Assembly: GCF_000719345.1 (NCBI RefSeq)
Contig: NZ_JOFX01000047.1
Span: forward strand, 1 to 42,170
Source of the DNA: Streptomyces sp. NRRL F-2664
Lineage (GTDB): Bacteria; Actinomycetota; Actinomycetes; Streptomycetales; Streptomycetaceae
DNA length: 42,170 nucleotides
Direction: 5' to 3'
The notes beneath the pieces were generated by a model. It was not told the origin of the DNA, ran no database searches, and saw nothing but the letters and a program-made list of their open reading frames with translations. The position numbers and the translations under genes were made by a program. Each line of letters opens with the position of its first letter. Position 1 is the first letter of the stretch. This document shows, piece by piece, positions 9,500-17,092 of this stretch.

Positions 9500-10594
9500 G
9501 TGCATGTCGTACTCGCCGGTGGGGGGACCGCCGGCCACATCGAGCCGGCGCTGGCCCTCGCGGACGCCCTGCGCAGGCAGGACCCTTCAGTGGGCATCAC
9601 CGCCCTGGGCACCGAACGCGGACTCGAAACCCGCCTGGTGCCGGAGCGCGGCTACGAACTGGGGCTGATCCCGGCCGTACCGCTGCCCCGCAAGCCCACC
9701 CCGGAGCTGATCACCGTCCCCGGACGGCTGCGCGGCACCATCAAGGCCGCCGAGGAGATCCTCCTGCGCACCAAGGCCGACTGCGTCGTCGGCTTCGGCG
9801 GGTACGTGGCGCTGCCCGGCTATCTGGCGGCCAAGCGGCTCGGGGTGCCGATCATCGTCCACGAGGCCAACGCCCGGCCCGGACTGGCCAACAAGATCGG
9901 CTCGCGGTACGCGCACGCCGTCGCGGTCTCCACGCCCGACAGCAAGCTGCGCGGCGCCCGTTACGTGGGCATCCCGCTGCGCCGCTCCATCTCCACCCTC
10001 GACCGCGCCGCCGTGCGCCCCGAGGCGCGCGCCGCGTTCGGCCTGGACCCCAACCTGCCCACCCTGCTGGTCTCCGGCGGCTCGCAGGGCGCACGCCGCC
10101 TCAACGAGACCATCCAGCAGGTCGCTCCGACCCTGCAGCGCTCCGGGGTGCAGATCCTGCACGCCGTCGGGCCGAAGAACGAACTGCCGCGTGTCGACAA
10201 CATGCCCGGGATGCCGCCCTATGTGCCGGTACCGTACGTGGACCGGATGGATCTCGCGTACGCCGCCGCCGACATGATGCTGTGCCGGGCGGGAGCGATG
10301 ACCGTCGCCGAACTGTCCGCCGTCGGGCTGCCCGCCGCCTACGTCCCGCTGCCGATCGGCAACGGCGAACAGCGGCTCAACGCCCAGCCGGTGGTCAAGG
10401 CCGGCGGCGGCCTGCTCGTGGACGACGCGGAACTGACGCCCGACTGGGTGCTCGGCCAAGTCCTCCCGGTGCTGTCCGACCCGCACCGCCTGTACGAGAT
10501 GTCCCGCGCCGCCGGTGAGTTCGGCCGCCGGGACGCCGACGAGCTGCTGGTCGGCATGGTGTACGAGGCGATCGCAGCCCACCGGTCCCGCTGA
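9500..10594 (+). CDS. murG: Lipid II synthase MurG (GlcNAc transferase)
   Basis: MurG transfers GlcNAc from UDP-GlcNAc to lipid I on the inner face of the membrane. The 364-aa GT28 protein starts at GTG 9500 and opens with [19 protein letters not shown], the Gly-rich lipid/acceptor loop. The second lobe has [12 protein letters not shown] and the donor-binding stretch [19 protein letters not shown] with GEQRLNAQ, where the family binds UDP-GlcNAc. The start lies a few bases after the ftsW stop, and a GGAG sequence sits inside the end of ftsW. Confidence 0.95.
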   Translation: MHVVLAGGGTAGHIEPALALADALRRQDPSVGITALGTERGLETRLVPERGYELGLIPAVPLPRKPTPELITVPGRLRGTIKAAEEILLRTKADCVVGFGGYVALPGYLAAKRLGVPIIVHEANARPGLANKIGSRYAHAVAVSTPDSKLRGARYVGIPLRRSISTLDRAAVRPEARAAFGLDPNLPTLLVSGGSQGARRLNETIQQVAPTLQRSGVQILHAVGPKNELPRVDNMPGMPPYVPVPYVDRMDLAYAAADMMLCRAGAMTVAELSAVGLPAAYVPLPIGNGEQRLNAQPVVKAGGGLLVDDAELTPDWVLGQVLPVLSDPHRLYEMSRAAGEFGRRDADELLVGMVYEAIAAHRSR

Positions 10595-10624
10595 CGCGGG
10601 AGCACGGACGCAGGAGGCACAGGA

Positions 10625-11497
10625 GTGGCCGGAGCGACGACCGCGCAGCGCGGAACCCCGTCTCCCGATCGGCCCGGCCGGTCGCCCCGCCAGGGCGCCG
10701 GCCCGGCCCGGCCGCCCAGGAGCCCGAAGTCCGCGAAGCCCGACCGGCCCGCGAAGGCCGAGGGGCGGACCGCCCCGCGGGGCCCCGGCGCGCAGCTGCG
10801 CCGGGCCCCCGTGCTGGCCTCCCTGGCCGCCGCGGTGCTCCTCGTGGGGGGCGGCGCGTGGGTGCTCTACGGGTCCTCCTGGCTCCGCGTCGAGAAGGTC
10901 ACCGCCACCGGCACGCAGGTGCTCACGCCCGAGCAGGTGCTCTCCGCCGCCGCCGTGCCGCTGGGCGCACCCCTCGTGAGCGTCGACACCGACGAGATCG
11001 AGAGCCGCGTACGGGGCCGTCTGCCCCGTATCGATTCGGTCGATGCGGTGCGGGCCTGGCCGCACGGAATCGGACTGAAGGTGACCGAGCGCAAACCCGT
11101 CCTGCTCATCAAAAAGGACGCCAACTTCGTGGAAGTGGACGCATCGGGTGTGCGATTCGACACGGTTCCGAAAGCACCCGCGGGTGTTCCGGTCCTCGAA
11201 TTGAACGCGGCGGGCTCCCCGAGCGCCCGCCGCTTCGACGAGGAGCGGCTGCTGCACGAGGCCGTGCTCGTCGCCGGAGCGCTCCCGGCGCCGATCGCGA
11301 AGCAAACCGCGCAGGTCAAGGTGGGTTCCTACGATTCGATCGTGCTGGAGCTGACCGGAGGCCGGACCGTGCGCTGGGGCAGCGGCGAACAGAGTGACGC
11401 GAAGGGACGCGCGCTGACCGCTTTGCTGAAAGCCGCGCCGGGCGCCCGCCACTTCGACGTGAGCGTTCCCACCGCCCCTGCGGCGGCCGGGAGTTGA
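10625..11497 (+). CDS. ftsQ: Cell division protein FtsQ (DivIB)
   Basis: FtsQ bridges early and late divisome proteins and binds FtsL/FtsB. The 290-aa protein has a 60-residue basic, Pro-rich cytoplasmic tail, one transmembrane helix at about 61-82, and then a POTRA domain beginning LRVEKVTATGTQVLTPEQVL (87 onward). The GTG at 10625 has AGGAGG at 10612-10617, spaced by 7 bases, which fixes the start. The gene ends before a 279-bp leader in front of ftsZ. Confidence 0.93.
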   Translation: MAGATTAQRGTPSPDRPGRSPRQGAGPARPPRSPKSAKPDRPAKAEGRTAPRGPGAQLRRAPVLASLAAAVLLVGGGAWVLYGSSWLRVEKVTATGTQVLTPEQVLSAAAVPLGAPLVSVDTDEIESRVRGRLPRIDSVDAVRAWPHGIGLKVTERKPVLLIKKDANFVEVDASGVRFDTVPKAPAGVPVLELNAAGSPSARRFDEERLLHEAVLVAGALPAPIAKQTAQVKVGSYDSIVLELTGGRTVRWGSGEQSDAKGRALTALLKAAPGARHFDVSVPTAPAAAGS

Positions 11498-11525
11498 CGT
11501 CAGGTCGAACAGCGGCGCACCCTGG

Positions 11526-11556
11526 TTGGCCAGCGATACGGGTGATCACATAGGGT
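11526..11556 (+). promoter_or_regulatory. Candidate ftsZ-leader promoter
   Basis: TTGGCC (11526-11531) and CATAGG (11549-11554) are spaced by 17 bases and resemble a vegetative -35/-10 pair. Between them is the palindrome GTGATCAC (11542-11549), which resembles the TGA/TCA half-sites bound by BldD. Streptomyces ftsZ is known to have several promoters, some developmentally controlled. This assignment is by pattern only. A second weak pair, TTGAAC (11588-11593) and TTAGTG (11611-11616), also spaced by 17, lies downstream. Confidence 0.4.
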
Positions 11557-11580
11557 GAAAAGAAAAACGGGAGGTTCGGC

Positions 11581-11595
11581 GTGTTCGTTGAACAC
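11581..11595. promoter_or_regulatory. Inverted repeat GTGTTC-GTT-GAACAC
   Basis: This is a perfect 6-bp-arm inverted repeat with a 3-base centre. It overlaps the start of the possible leader ORF and the second candidate -35 (TTGAAC). It may be a repressor or activator site. It does not fit the actinobacterial LexA pattern, where the half-site order is reversed. Confidence 0.4.
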
Positions 11596-11655
11596 GCGCT
11601 ACTTGTCGACTTAGTGTCCTGTTCGGAAGAGTCCAAGGAACAGACACACCCCTAA
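11581..11655 (+). CDS. Possible 24-codon leader ORF upstream of ftsZ
   Basis: A GTG at 11581 lies 6 bases after a strong Shine-Dalgarno sequence GGGAGG (11569-11574). It opens 24 codons beginning [11 protein letters not shown] and ending at TAA 11653-11655. The ORF contains CTA and TTA leucine codons, both rare in this genome; TTA (11611-11613) is the codon read by the developmental tRNA bldA in Streptomyces. The stop lies inside the left arm of the hairpin at 11650-11676. It may be a real regulatory leader peptide or a chance ORF across promoter elements. Confidence 0.3.
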   Translation: MFVEHALLVDLVSCSEESKEQTHP

Positions 11656-11750
11656 CCCTAAACTTCAGGGTGAGGGTTCGGGTCGGCGCGTTCGGACCGT
11701 CCCTATTTCGGCATCAGTCGTCGCAACGCAGGCCCGCGAGGCGGCGACAC
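11614..11750. promoter_or_regulatory. Three WhiA-type GACAC motifs in the ftsZ leader
   Basis: GACAC occurs at 11643-11647 and 11746-11750 on the plus strand and at 11618-11614 on the minus strand. WhiA of Streptomyces recognises GACAC and is reported to activate ftsZ directly. A five-base motif is short, so three copies in about 140 bases are suggestive only. Confidence 0.35.
11650..11676 (+). promoter_or_regulatory. Hairpin in the ftsZ leader
   Basis: CCCTAACCCT (11650-11659) pairs with AGGGTGAGGG (11667-11676) over ten positions with one A-G mismatch and a 7-base loop. It has no T-tract and lies 100 bases before ftsZ. It looks like a control hairpin rather than a terminator, or part of the dyad in an upstream promoter. 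Confidence 0.5.
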
Positions 11751-11776
11751 GTAACTCGAGGCGAGAGGCCTTCGAC

Positions 11777-12982
11777 GTGGCAGCACCGCAGAACTACCTC
11801 GCAGTCATCAAGGTCATCGGTGTCGGCGGCGGTGGTGTCAATGCCATCAACCGAATGATCGAGGTCGGTCTCAAGGGCGTCGAGTTCATCGCCATCAACA
11901 CCGACGCCCAGGCGCTGTTGATGAGCGACGCCGACGTCAAGCTCGACGTCGGCCGTGAACTCACCCGGGGCCTCGGCGCCGGAGCCAACCCGGCCGTCGG
12001 TCGCAAGGCGGCAGAGGACCACCGCGAGGAGATCGAGGAGGTCCTCAAGGGGGCCGACATGGTCTTCGTCACCGCCGGTGAAGGCGGCGGCACCGGCACC
12101 GGCGGCGCACCCGTCGTGGCCAACATCGCGCGCTCGCTGGGCGCCCTGACGATCGGTGTGGTCACCCGGCCCTTCACCTTCGAGGGCCGGCGCCGCGCGA
12201 ACCAGGCGGAGGACGGCATCGCCGAGCTCCGCGAAGAGGTCGACACCCTCATCGTCATCCCCAACGACCGCCTGCTGTCCATCTCGGACCGCCAGGTCAG
12301 CGTCCTGGACGCCTTCAAGTCGGCGGACCAGGTCCTGCTCTCGGGCGTCCAGGGCATCACCGACCTCATCACCACCCCGGGCCTGATCAACCTCGACTTC
12401 GCCGACGTCAAGTCCGTGATGTCCGAGGCCGGCTCGGCCCTGATGGGCATCGGCTCCGCCCGCGGCGACGACCGCGCGGTGGCCGCCGCCGAGATGGCCA
12501 TCTCCTCGCCGCTGCTGGAGGCGTCCATCGACGGCGCACGCGGCGTGCTGCTCTCCATCTCCGGCGGCTCGGATCTCGGTCTCTTCGAGATCAACGAGGC
12601 CGCGCAGCTGGTCAGTGAGGCCGCGCACCCCGAGGCGAACATCATCTTCGGCGCCGTCATCGACGACGCGCTCGGCGACGAGGTGCGGGTCACCGTCATC
12701 GCCGCCGGCTTCGACGGCGGACAGCCCCCGGCCCGCCGGGACAACGTCATCGGCGCGGCGTCCACCAAGCGCGAGGAGCCCGCACCGGCTCCGGTCCGCG
12801 CCGCCGAGCCGGCCCGCCCGGCCTTCGGCGGACTCGGCACGGTTCCGCCGCGCGAGGAGCCTCCGGCCCCCGCCGAGCCGGCCCCGGTCGAGGTCCAGGC
12901 CCCCGCGCCGCAGGTCCCCACGGCTCGGCCGTACCAGGACAGCCCGGCCGAGGAACTGGACGTACCGGACTTCTTGAAGTGA
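11777..12982 (+). CDS. ftsZ: Cell division GTPase FtsZ
   Basis: FtsZ is the tubulin-like GTPase that polymerises into the Z-ring and, in Streptomyces, into the ladder of rings at sporulation. The 401-aa protein starts at GTG 11777 behind GAGAGG. It has the GTP loop [12 protein letters not shown] (101-112), the T7 synergy loop NLDFADVK (205-212), an Ala/Pro-rich linker (about 320-385) and the conserved C-terminal peptide [11 protein letters not shown], which docks SepF. The core appears nearly identical to Streptomyces coelicolor FtsZ from memory. The stop overlaps the pgeF start as GTGA. No ftsA is present, as expected for actinobacteria. Confidence 0.98.
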   Translation: MAAPQNYLAVIKVIGVGGGGVNAINRMIEVGLKGVEFIAINTDAQALLMSDADVKLDVGRELTRGLGAGANPAVGRKAAEDHREEIEEVLKGADMVFVTAGEGGGTGTGGAPVVANIARSLGALTIGVVTRPFTFEGRRRANQAEDGIAELREEVDTLIVIPNDRLLSISDRQVSVLDAFKSADQVLLSGVQGITDLITTPGLINLDFADVKSVMSEAGSALMGIGSARGDDRAVAAAEMAISSPLLEASIDGARGVLLSISGGSDLGLFEINEAAQLVSEAAHPEANIIFGAVIDDALGDEVRVTVIAAGFDGGQPPARRDNVIGAASTKREEPAPAPVRAAEPARPAFGGLGTVPPREEPPAPAEPAPVEVQAPAPQVPTARPYQDSPAEELDVPDFLK

Positions 12983-13767
12983 CACCGGAGCAGCACCACG
13001 TGGGCGGCGCCCACTTCGCCTTCACCGACCGGTGGGGCGGAGTGAGCGCCGTTCCGTACGAAGAGCTCAACCTCGGCGGCGCGGTCGGAGACGACCCGGC
13101 CGCCGTTCTCGCGAACCGGGCCCTGGCGGCGCGCTCCCTGGGGCTCGACCCGGACCGGGTGGTCTGGATGAACCAGGTGCACGGCCGGGACGTCGCGGTC
13201 GTCGACGGACCCTGGGGCGCGGACACCGCGATCCCCGCCGTGGACGCGGTGGTGACCGCCCGTCGGGGGCTCGCCCTCGCCGTGCTCACCGCCGACTGCA
13301 CGCCCGTCCTGCTGGCCGACCCCGTCGCCGGCGTCGCCGCGGCCGCCCACGCCGGACGGCCCGGACTGGTCGCCGGGGTGGTGCCCGCCGCCGTGCAGGC
13401 GATGGTCTCCCTCGGCGCCGAGCCCGGGCGGATCGTGGCCCGGACCGGACCCGCGGTCTGCGGGCACTGCTACGAGGTGCCGGCCGAGATGCGCGAGTCG
13501 GTGGCGGCGGCGGTGCCCGCCGCCCGGGCCGAGACCAGCTGGGGAACGCCGGCGGTCGACGTGGCCGAGGGGGTCCGTGCGCAGCTCGCGGAGGCGGGGG
13601 TGGTGAACTGGTCGCGCTCACCGGTCTGCACACTGGAGTCGCGGGACCACTTCTCGTACCGCCGCGACCGGGTCACCGGGCGGCTCGCGGGATATGTGTG
13701 GTTGACGGAGCATTCCCGGGGGGAGGACCCCCGGGCGCCGGGGGAAGGGAAGAATGACGGATCGTAA
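12979..13767 (+). CDS. pgeF: PgeF/YlmD family purine nucleoside phosphorylase-laccase fold protein
   Basis: This family (YfiH/YlmD, older name multicopper polyphenol oxidase) includes the PgeF editing enzyme that removes mis-incorporated L-Ser from UDP-MurNAc, and members with purine nucleoside activity. The 262-aa protein keeps the three presumed zinc ligands in [17 protein letters not shown] and AAHAGRPG; the usual HAGWRG reads HAGRPG here. [12 protein letters not shown] is the other family motif. It is translationally coupled to ftsZ by a GTGA overlap and overlaps yggS by 14 bases, the usual arrangement in Gram-positive dcw clusters. Confidence 0.88.
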   Translation: MTPEQHHVGGAHFAFTDRWGGVSAVPYEELNLGGAVGDDPAAVLANRALAARSLGLDPDRVVWMNQVHGRDVAVVDGPWGADTAIPAVDAVVTARRGLALAVLTADCTPVLLADPVAGVAAAAHAGRPGLVAGVVPAAVQAMVSLGAEPGRIVARTGPAVCGHCYEVPAEMRESVAAAVPAARAETSWGTPAVDVAEGVRAQLAEAGVVNWSRSPVCTLESRDHFSYRRDRVTGRLAGYVWLTEHSRGEDPRAPGEGKNDGS

Positions 13768-14473
13768 GTCGGAACTCGCCGGGAACCTGGCGCGGGTGGA
13801 GGAGCGCATCTCGTCCGCCTGCGCGGCGGCGGGCCGTGAGCGGGAGGAGGTGACCCTCGTCGTGGTCACCAAGACCTACCCCGCGAGCGACGTACGACTG
13901 CTGGCGGAGCTGGGCGTCCGCCATGTTGCGGAGAACCGCGACCAGGATGCCGCCCCCAAGGCCGCGGCCTGCGCGGATCTGCCGCTCACCTGGCACTTCG
14001 TCGGCCAGTTGCAGACCAACAAAGTCCGTTCCGTGGCGGGATACGCGCACGTGGTGCAGTCGGTCGACCGGCCCCGGCTCGTCACCGCCCTCTCGGCGGC
14101 CGCGACGGGCGCCGGCCGGGAACTCGGCTGCCTCGTCCAGATCGCCCTCGACGCCGAGTCGGGCGAGCGGGGGACCCGGGGAGGTGCCGCACCGCAGCAG
14201 CTCCCCGAGTTGGCGGACCTCGTCGCGCAGGCCCCCGGACTGCGGATCGACGGACTGATGACCGTCGCACCCCTGTCCGGCCCCTACGCGGGACGCGAAC
14301 AGGCCGCCTTCGAGCGGTTGATGGAATTGTCATCCCGCCTGCGCGCGGACCATCCGACTGCCACGATGGTGTCGGCCGGGATGAGCGCAGACCTGGAACA
14401 GGCCGTTGCGGCCGGTGCGACACATGTACGCGTCGGCACTGCGGTACTCGGCGCGAGACCCCGGCTCGGGTAA
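13754..14473 (+). CDS. YggS/YlmE family PLP homeostasis protein
   Basis: This belongs to the single-domain PLP-binding alanine-racemase-fold family (YggS, PROSC, YlmE), which buffers pyridoxal phosphate. The 239-aa protein has the PLP lysine in LVVVTKTYPASD, WHFVGQLQTNK, and the C-terminal phosphate-binding part VSAGMSADLEQAVAAGATHVRVGTA. The usual GENRVQE motif is changed to AENRDQD. ATG 13754 is preceded by GGGGAAGGGA and overlaps pgeF by 14 bases. It is followed by a 149-bp gap before sepF. Confidence 0.9.
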   Translation: MTDRKSELAGNLARVEERISSACAAAGREREEVTLVVVTKTYPASDVRLLAELGVRHVAENRDQDAAPKAAACADLPLTWHFVGQLQTNKVRSVAGYAHVVQSVDRPRLVTALSAAATGAGRELGCLVQIALDAESGERGTRGGAAPQQLPELADLVAQAPGLRIDGLMTVAPLSGPYAGREQAAFERLMELSSRLRADHPTATMVSAGMSADLEQAVAAGATHVRVGTAVLGARPRLG

Positions 14474-14622
14474 CGTCGCGAAGAAAGTCGGACCACAGCA
14501 GAAAATATGGTCATTCCCGTCGATGAGCGGGCAGACCACGTGGATCGCGGGCAGTTGGTGACATTCGTGACACGGCGGCACCTGCGACAGGGCGATCCAC
14601 CACAGAGCGGAGGACTCGGAGA

Positions 14623-15240
14623 ATGGCCGGCGCGATGCGCAAGATGGCGGTCTACCTCGGCCTCGTGGAGGACGACCGGTACGACAACCCGGGGTACGAC
14701 CCCGACGACGAGTTCGAGCCCGAGCCGGAGATGGAGCGGGCTCGGGAGCGGGATCGCCGACAGCAGCCCGTGCACCAGTCGCCCGTATCGGACGAACCGG
14801 TACGAGTCGTACAGCCTCCGGCGCAGAGGGAACCTATCCCAATTCCGGTGGAAAACGGACGTCCTGCGCGAATCGCCCCCGTGGCATCCATCACACCTGA
14901 TCGCACGAACCTGGAGAAGAACGCCCCCGTGATCATGCCCAAGGTCGTCTCCGAGCGGGAGCCGTACCGCATCACGACACTGCACCCCCGGACCTACAAC
15001 GAGGCCCGTACCATCGGGGAACACTTCCGTGAGGGCACTCCGGTGATCATGAATCTCACGGAGATGGACGACACGGACGCGAAGCGTCTCGTGGACTTCG
15101 CCGCCGGACTCGTGTTCGGTCTGCACGGCAGCATTGAACGCGTGACACAGAAGGTGTTCCTGCTGTCGCCTGCTAACGTCGATGTCACGGCGGAGGACAA
15201 GGCCCGCATCGCGGAGGGCGGGTTCTTCAACCAAAGCTAG
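14623..15240 (+). CDS. sepF: Cell division protein SepF
   Basis: SepF anchors FtsZ to the membrane and replaces FtsA in actinobacteria. The 205-aa protein begins [18 protein letters not shown], an amphipathic membrane-targeting helix, followed by a charged flexible linker (about 20-90) and the globular SepF domain from [20 protein letters not shown] to the end. ATG 14623 follows GGAGGACTCGGAG. The upstream gap contains a direct repeat GTGACA-TTC-GTGACA near 14557-14571 that could be a regulator site and includes a GACAC. ylmG follows in the same direction. Confidence 0.95.
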   Translation: MAGAMRKMAVYLGLVEDDRYDNPGYDPDDEFEPEPEMERARERDRRQQPVHQSPVSDEPVRVVQPPAQREPIPIPVENGRPARIAPVASITPDRTNLEKNAPVIMPKVVSEREPYRITTLHPRTYNEARTIGEHFREGTPVIMNLTEMDDTDAKRLVDFAAGLVFGLHGSIERVTQKVFLLSPANVDVTAEDKARIAEGGFFNQS

Positions 15241-15300
15241 ACCGAACCGTCAGACACGGGCCCGGGAACAGATCGGAAAACGGGGAGAGGGAAGCACGGG

Positions 15301-15597
15301 ATGGGCATCGCACTGCAGGTGGTCTACGTCGTGCTGATGTGCTTCCTGATCGTGCTGATCTTCCGACTGGTCATGGACTATGTGTTCCAGTTCGCACGTT
15401 CATGGACACCCGGCAAGGCGATGGTGGTCGTTCTGGAGGCCACCTACACTGTCACCGATCCACCGCTCAAGCTCCTTCGGCGGTTCATCCCGCCGTTGCG
15501 TCTCGGCGGCGTGGCACTCGACCTGTCCTTCTTCGTTCTGATGATCATCGTTTACATCCTCATCAGCTTCGTGAGCACCGCTGCGAGAAGCGTGTGA
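15301..15597 (+). CDS. ylmG: YggT/YlmG family membrane protein
   Basis: This is a 98-aa protein with two hydrophobic helices (about 4-30 and 72-95) separated by a basic loop containing WTPGKAMVVVLEATYTVTDPPLKLLRRFIPP, shortened here to its key residues: the TDPPLKLLRRFIPP part marks the YggT family. Its biochemical role is not established; linkage to sepF and divIVA suggests a role in division or envelope organisation. ATG 15301 has GGGGAGAGGGA about 9 bases upstream. Confidence 0.9.
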   Translation: MGIALQVVYVVLMCFLIVLIFRLVMDYVFQFARSWTPGKAMVVVLEATYTVTDPPLKLLRRFIPPLRLGGVALDLSFFVLMIIVYILISFVSTAARSV

Positions 15598-15607
15598 ACG
15601 ATGAGCT

Positions 15608-15625
15608 TCCCCGCACGCGCGGGGA
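15608..15625 (+). terminator. Hairpin between ylmG and divIVA
   Basis: TCCCCGC (15608-15614) pairs perfectly with GCGGGGA (15619-15625) around a 4-base loop. There is no T-tract. It may partly uncouple divIVA from the upstream operon. A possible divIVA -10, TACGGT, lies at 15635-15640. Confidence 0.4.
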
Positions 15626-15679
15626 CGGTCCCGATACGGTCTTGCCGACTGCCGACGACTACGTAGAGGTGAAGAAGAC

Positions 15680-16870
15680 ATGCCGCTGACTCCCGAGGAC
15701 GTGCGGAACAAGCAGTTCACGACCGTCCGCCTCCGAGAAGGCTATGACGAGGACGAGGTCGATGCCTTCCTCGACGAGGTCGAGTCCGAACTGACGCGCC
15801 TGCTGCGCGAGAACGAGGACCTGCGCGCCAAGCTGGCTGCCGCCACGCGTGCCGCCGCGCAGAACCAGCAGCAGCAGAACATGCGCAAGCCCGAGCCCCA
15901 GGACCAGCGCGGCCCCGGCGCCCCCGTGCCCGCGGCCATATCCGGCCCGCCGCAGCAGCAGAACCCGCAGATGGGCCCGCCCCAGCTGCCGGGCGGCGCG
16001 CCGCAGCTCCCGCCGGGCCCCGGCGGCCAGGGCCAGCAGGGCCCCGGTCCGATGGGTGGCCCCATGGGCGGACCCATGCAGCAGCACCCCATGGGCGGAC
16101 CGCAGGGCATGGGCCAGCAGCCCATGGGCCAGCAGCAGTCGATGGGCGGCCAGAACCCGCTCGGCCAGCAGATGCAGCCCATGGGCCAGCAGATGCAGCC
16201 GATGGGCCAGCAGATGCAGATGGGTCAGCCCATGCAGCAGATGCAGCAGCCGCAGCTCCCGCAGCAGGGCCCCGGTGGCGACAGCGCAGCCCGCGTCCTG
16301 TCGCTGGCGCAGCAGACCGCCGACCAGGCGATCGCGGAGGCCCGCTCCGAGGCCAACAAGATCGTTGGCGAGGCCCGGTCGCGCGCCGAGGGCCTGGAGC
16401 GGGACGCCCGCGCCAAGGCCGACGCGCTGGAGCGGGACGCGCAGGAGAAGCACCGCGTCGCGATGGGCTCGCTGGAGTCCGCCCGCGCCACGCTGGAGCG
16501 CAAGGTCGAGGACCTGCGGGGCTTCGAGCGCGAGTACCGTACGCGTCTGAAGTCCTACCTGGAGTCGCAGCTGCGCCAGCTGGAGACCCAGGCCGACGAC
16601 TCCCTGGCCCCGCCGCGCAACCCGGCCGGTCCCGCGCTGCCCCCGTCGCCGTCGCCCTCGATGGCTCCGGCCGGTGCGATGGGCCACTCCATGGGCGGTC
16701 CGTCCATGGGCGGTCCCTCCCCGATGGGTGCCGGTCCGTCCTACGGCGGCCAGCAGCAGATGTCCCCGGCGATGACCCAGCCGATGGCTCCGGTCCGGCC
16801 GGCTGCGCCGCAGCCGATGCAGGCGCCGTCGCCGATGCGGGGCTTCCTGATCGACGAGGACGACAACTAG
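15680..16870 (+). CDS. divIVA: Polar growth protein DivIVA
   Basis: DivIVA marks hyphal tips and branch sites and recruits the polar growth machinery; it is essential in Streptomyces coelicolor. The 396-aa protein has the conserved N-terminal membrane-binding domain (MPLTPEDVRNKQFTTVRL, then a first coiled coil to about 65), a long Gly/Pro/Met/Gln-rich spacer (67-200) with repeated MGG and QQMQPMG units, a second coiled coil (about 201-303) and a Pro/Met/Gly-rich tail ending in RGFLIDEDDN. The start follows GAGGTGAAG. The spacer is the part that varies between species. A strong terminator follows. Confidence 0.96.
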   Translation: MPLTPEDVRNKQFTTVRLREGYDEDEVDAFLDEVESELTRLLRENEDLRAKLAAATRAAAQNQQQQNMRKPEPQDQRGPGAPVPAAISGPPQQQNPQMGPPQLPGGAPQLPPGPGGQGQQGPGPMGGPMGGPMQQHPMGGPQGMGQQPMGQQQSMGGQNPLGQQMQPMGQQMQPMGQQMQMGQPMQQMQQPQLPQQGPGGDSAARVLSLAQQTADQAIAEARSEANKIVGEARSRAEGLERDARAKADALERDAQEKHRVAMGSLESARATLERKVEDLRGFEREYRTRLKSYLESQLRQLETQADDSLAPPRNPAGPALPPSPSPSMAPAGAMGHSMGGPSMGGPSPMGAGPSYGGQQQMSPAMTQPMAPVRPAAPQPMQAPSPMRGFLIDEDDN

Positions 16871-16893
16871 GCGCCGCCGCGCAGTCGGCAGTC

Positions 16894-16941
16894 ACGGGCC
16901 GGGCCCGGTTCCCCCACGGGGGCACCGGGCCCGGCCCGTTT
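16894..16941. terminator. Strong hairpin terminator after divIVA
   Basis: ACGGGCCGGGCCCGGT (16894-16909) pairs perfectly with 16924-16939, and an inner CCCCC/GGGGG stem (16911-16922) closes the loop. The plus-strand flank reads TTT after the stem. It closes the dcw transcript and can act on both strands between convergent divIVA and ileS. Confidence 0.85.
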
Positions 16942-17051
16942 CCGTTGCCGGCACCGACCGTCGCCGCCTCGCCGCCTCGCCGCCCGCCGGCCGGGCGTCG
17001 GCCGTTCCCGTTCCCGGGAGGACCGCCGGCTCGTGGCCGGGGACATGGGAA

Positions 17052-17079
17052 CGGCCCGCCCCCGGGAGGGGACGGGCCG
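17052..17079 (-). terminator. Hairpin terminator after ileS
   Basis: CGGCCCG (17052-17058) pairs with CGGGCCG (17073-17079). After one mismatch, CCCC (17060-17063) pairs with GGGG (17068-17071) around a GGGA loop. It starts 13 bases after the ileS stop on the minus strand. The sequence between this and the divIVA terminator shows nothing else recognisable. Confidence 0.7.
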
Positions 17080-17092
17080 ATTCCGGTGGGTG

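Noticed and set aside
11581..11595. LexA (SOS) box
   Set aside because: Actinobacterial LexA sites read GAAC-N4-GTTC; here the half-sites are in the opposite order.
16060..16280. CRISPR-like or tandem-repeat array
   Set aside because: The repeats are coding units of the DivIVA spacer with no unique spacers between them.
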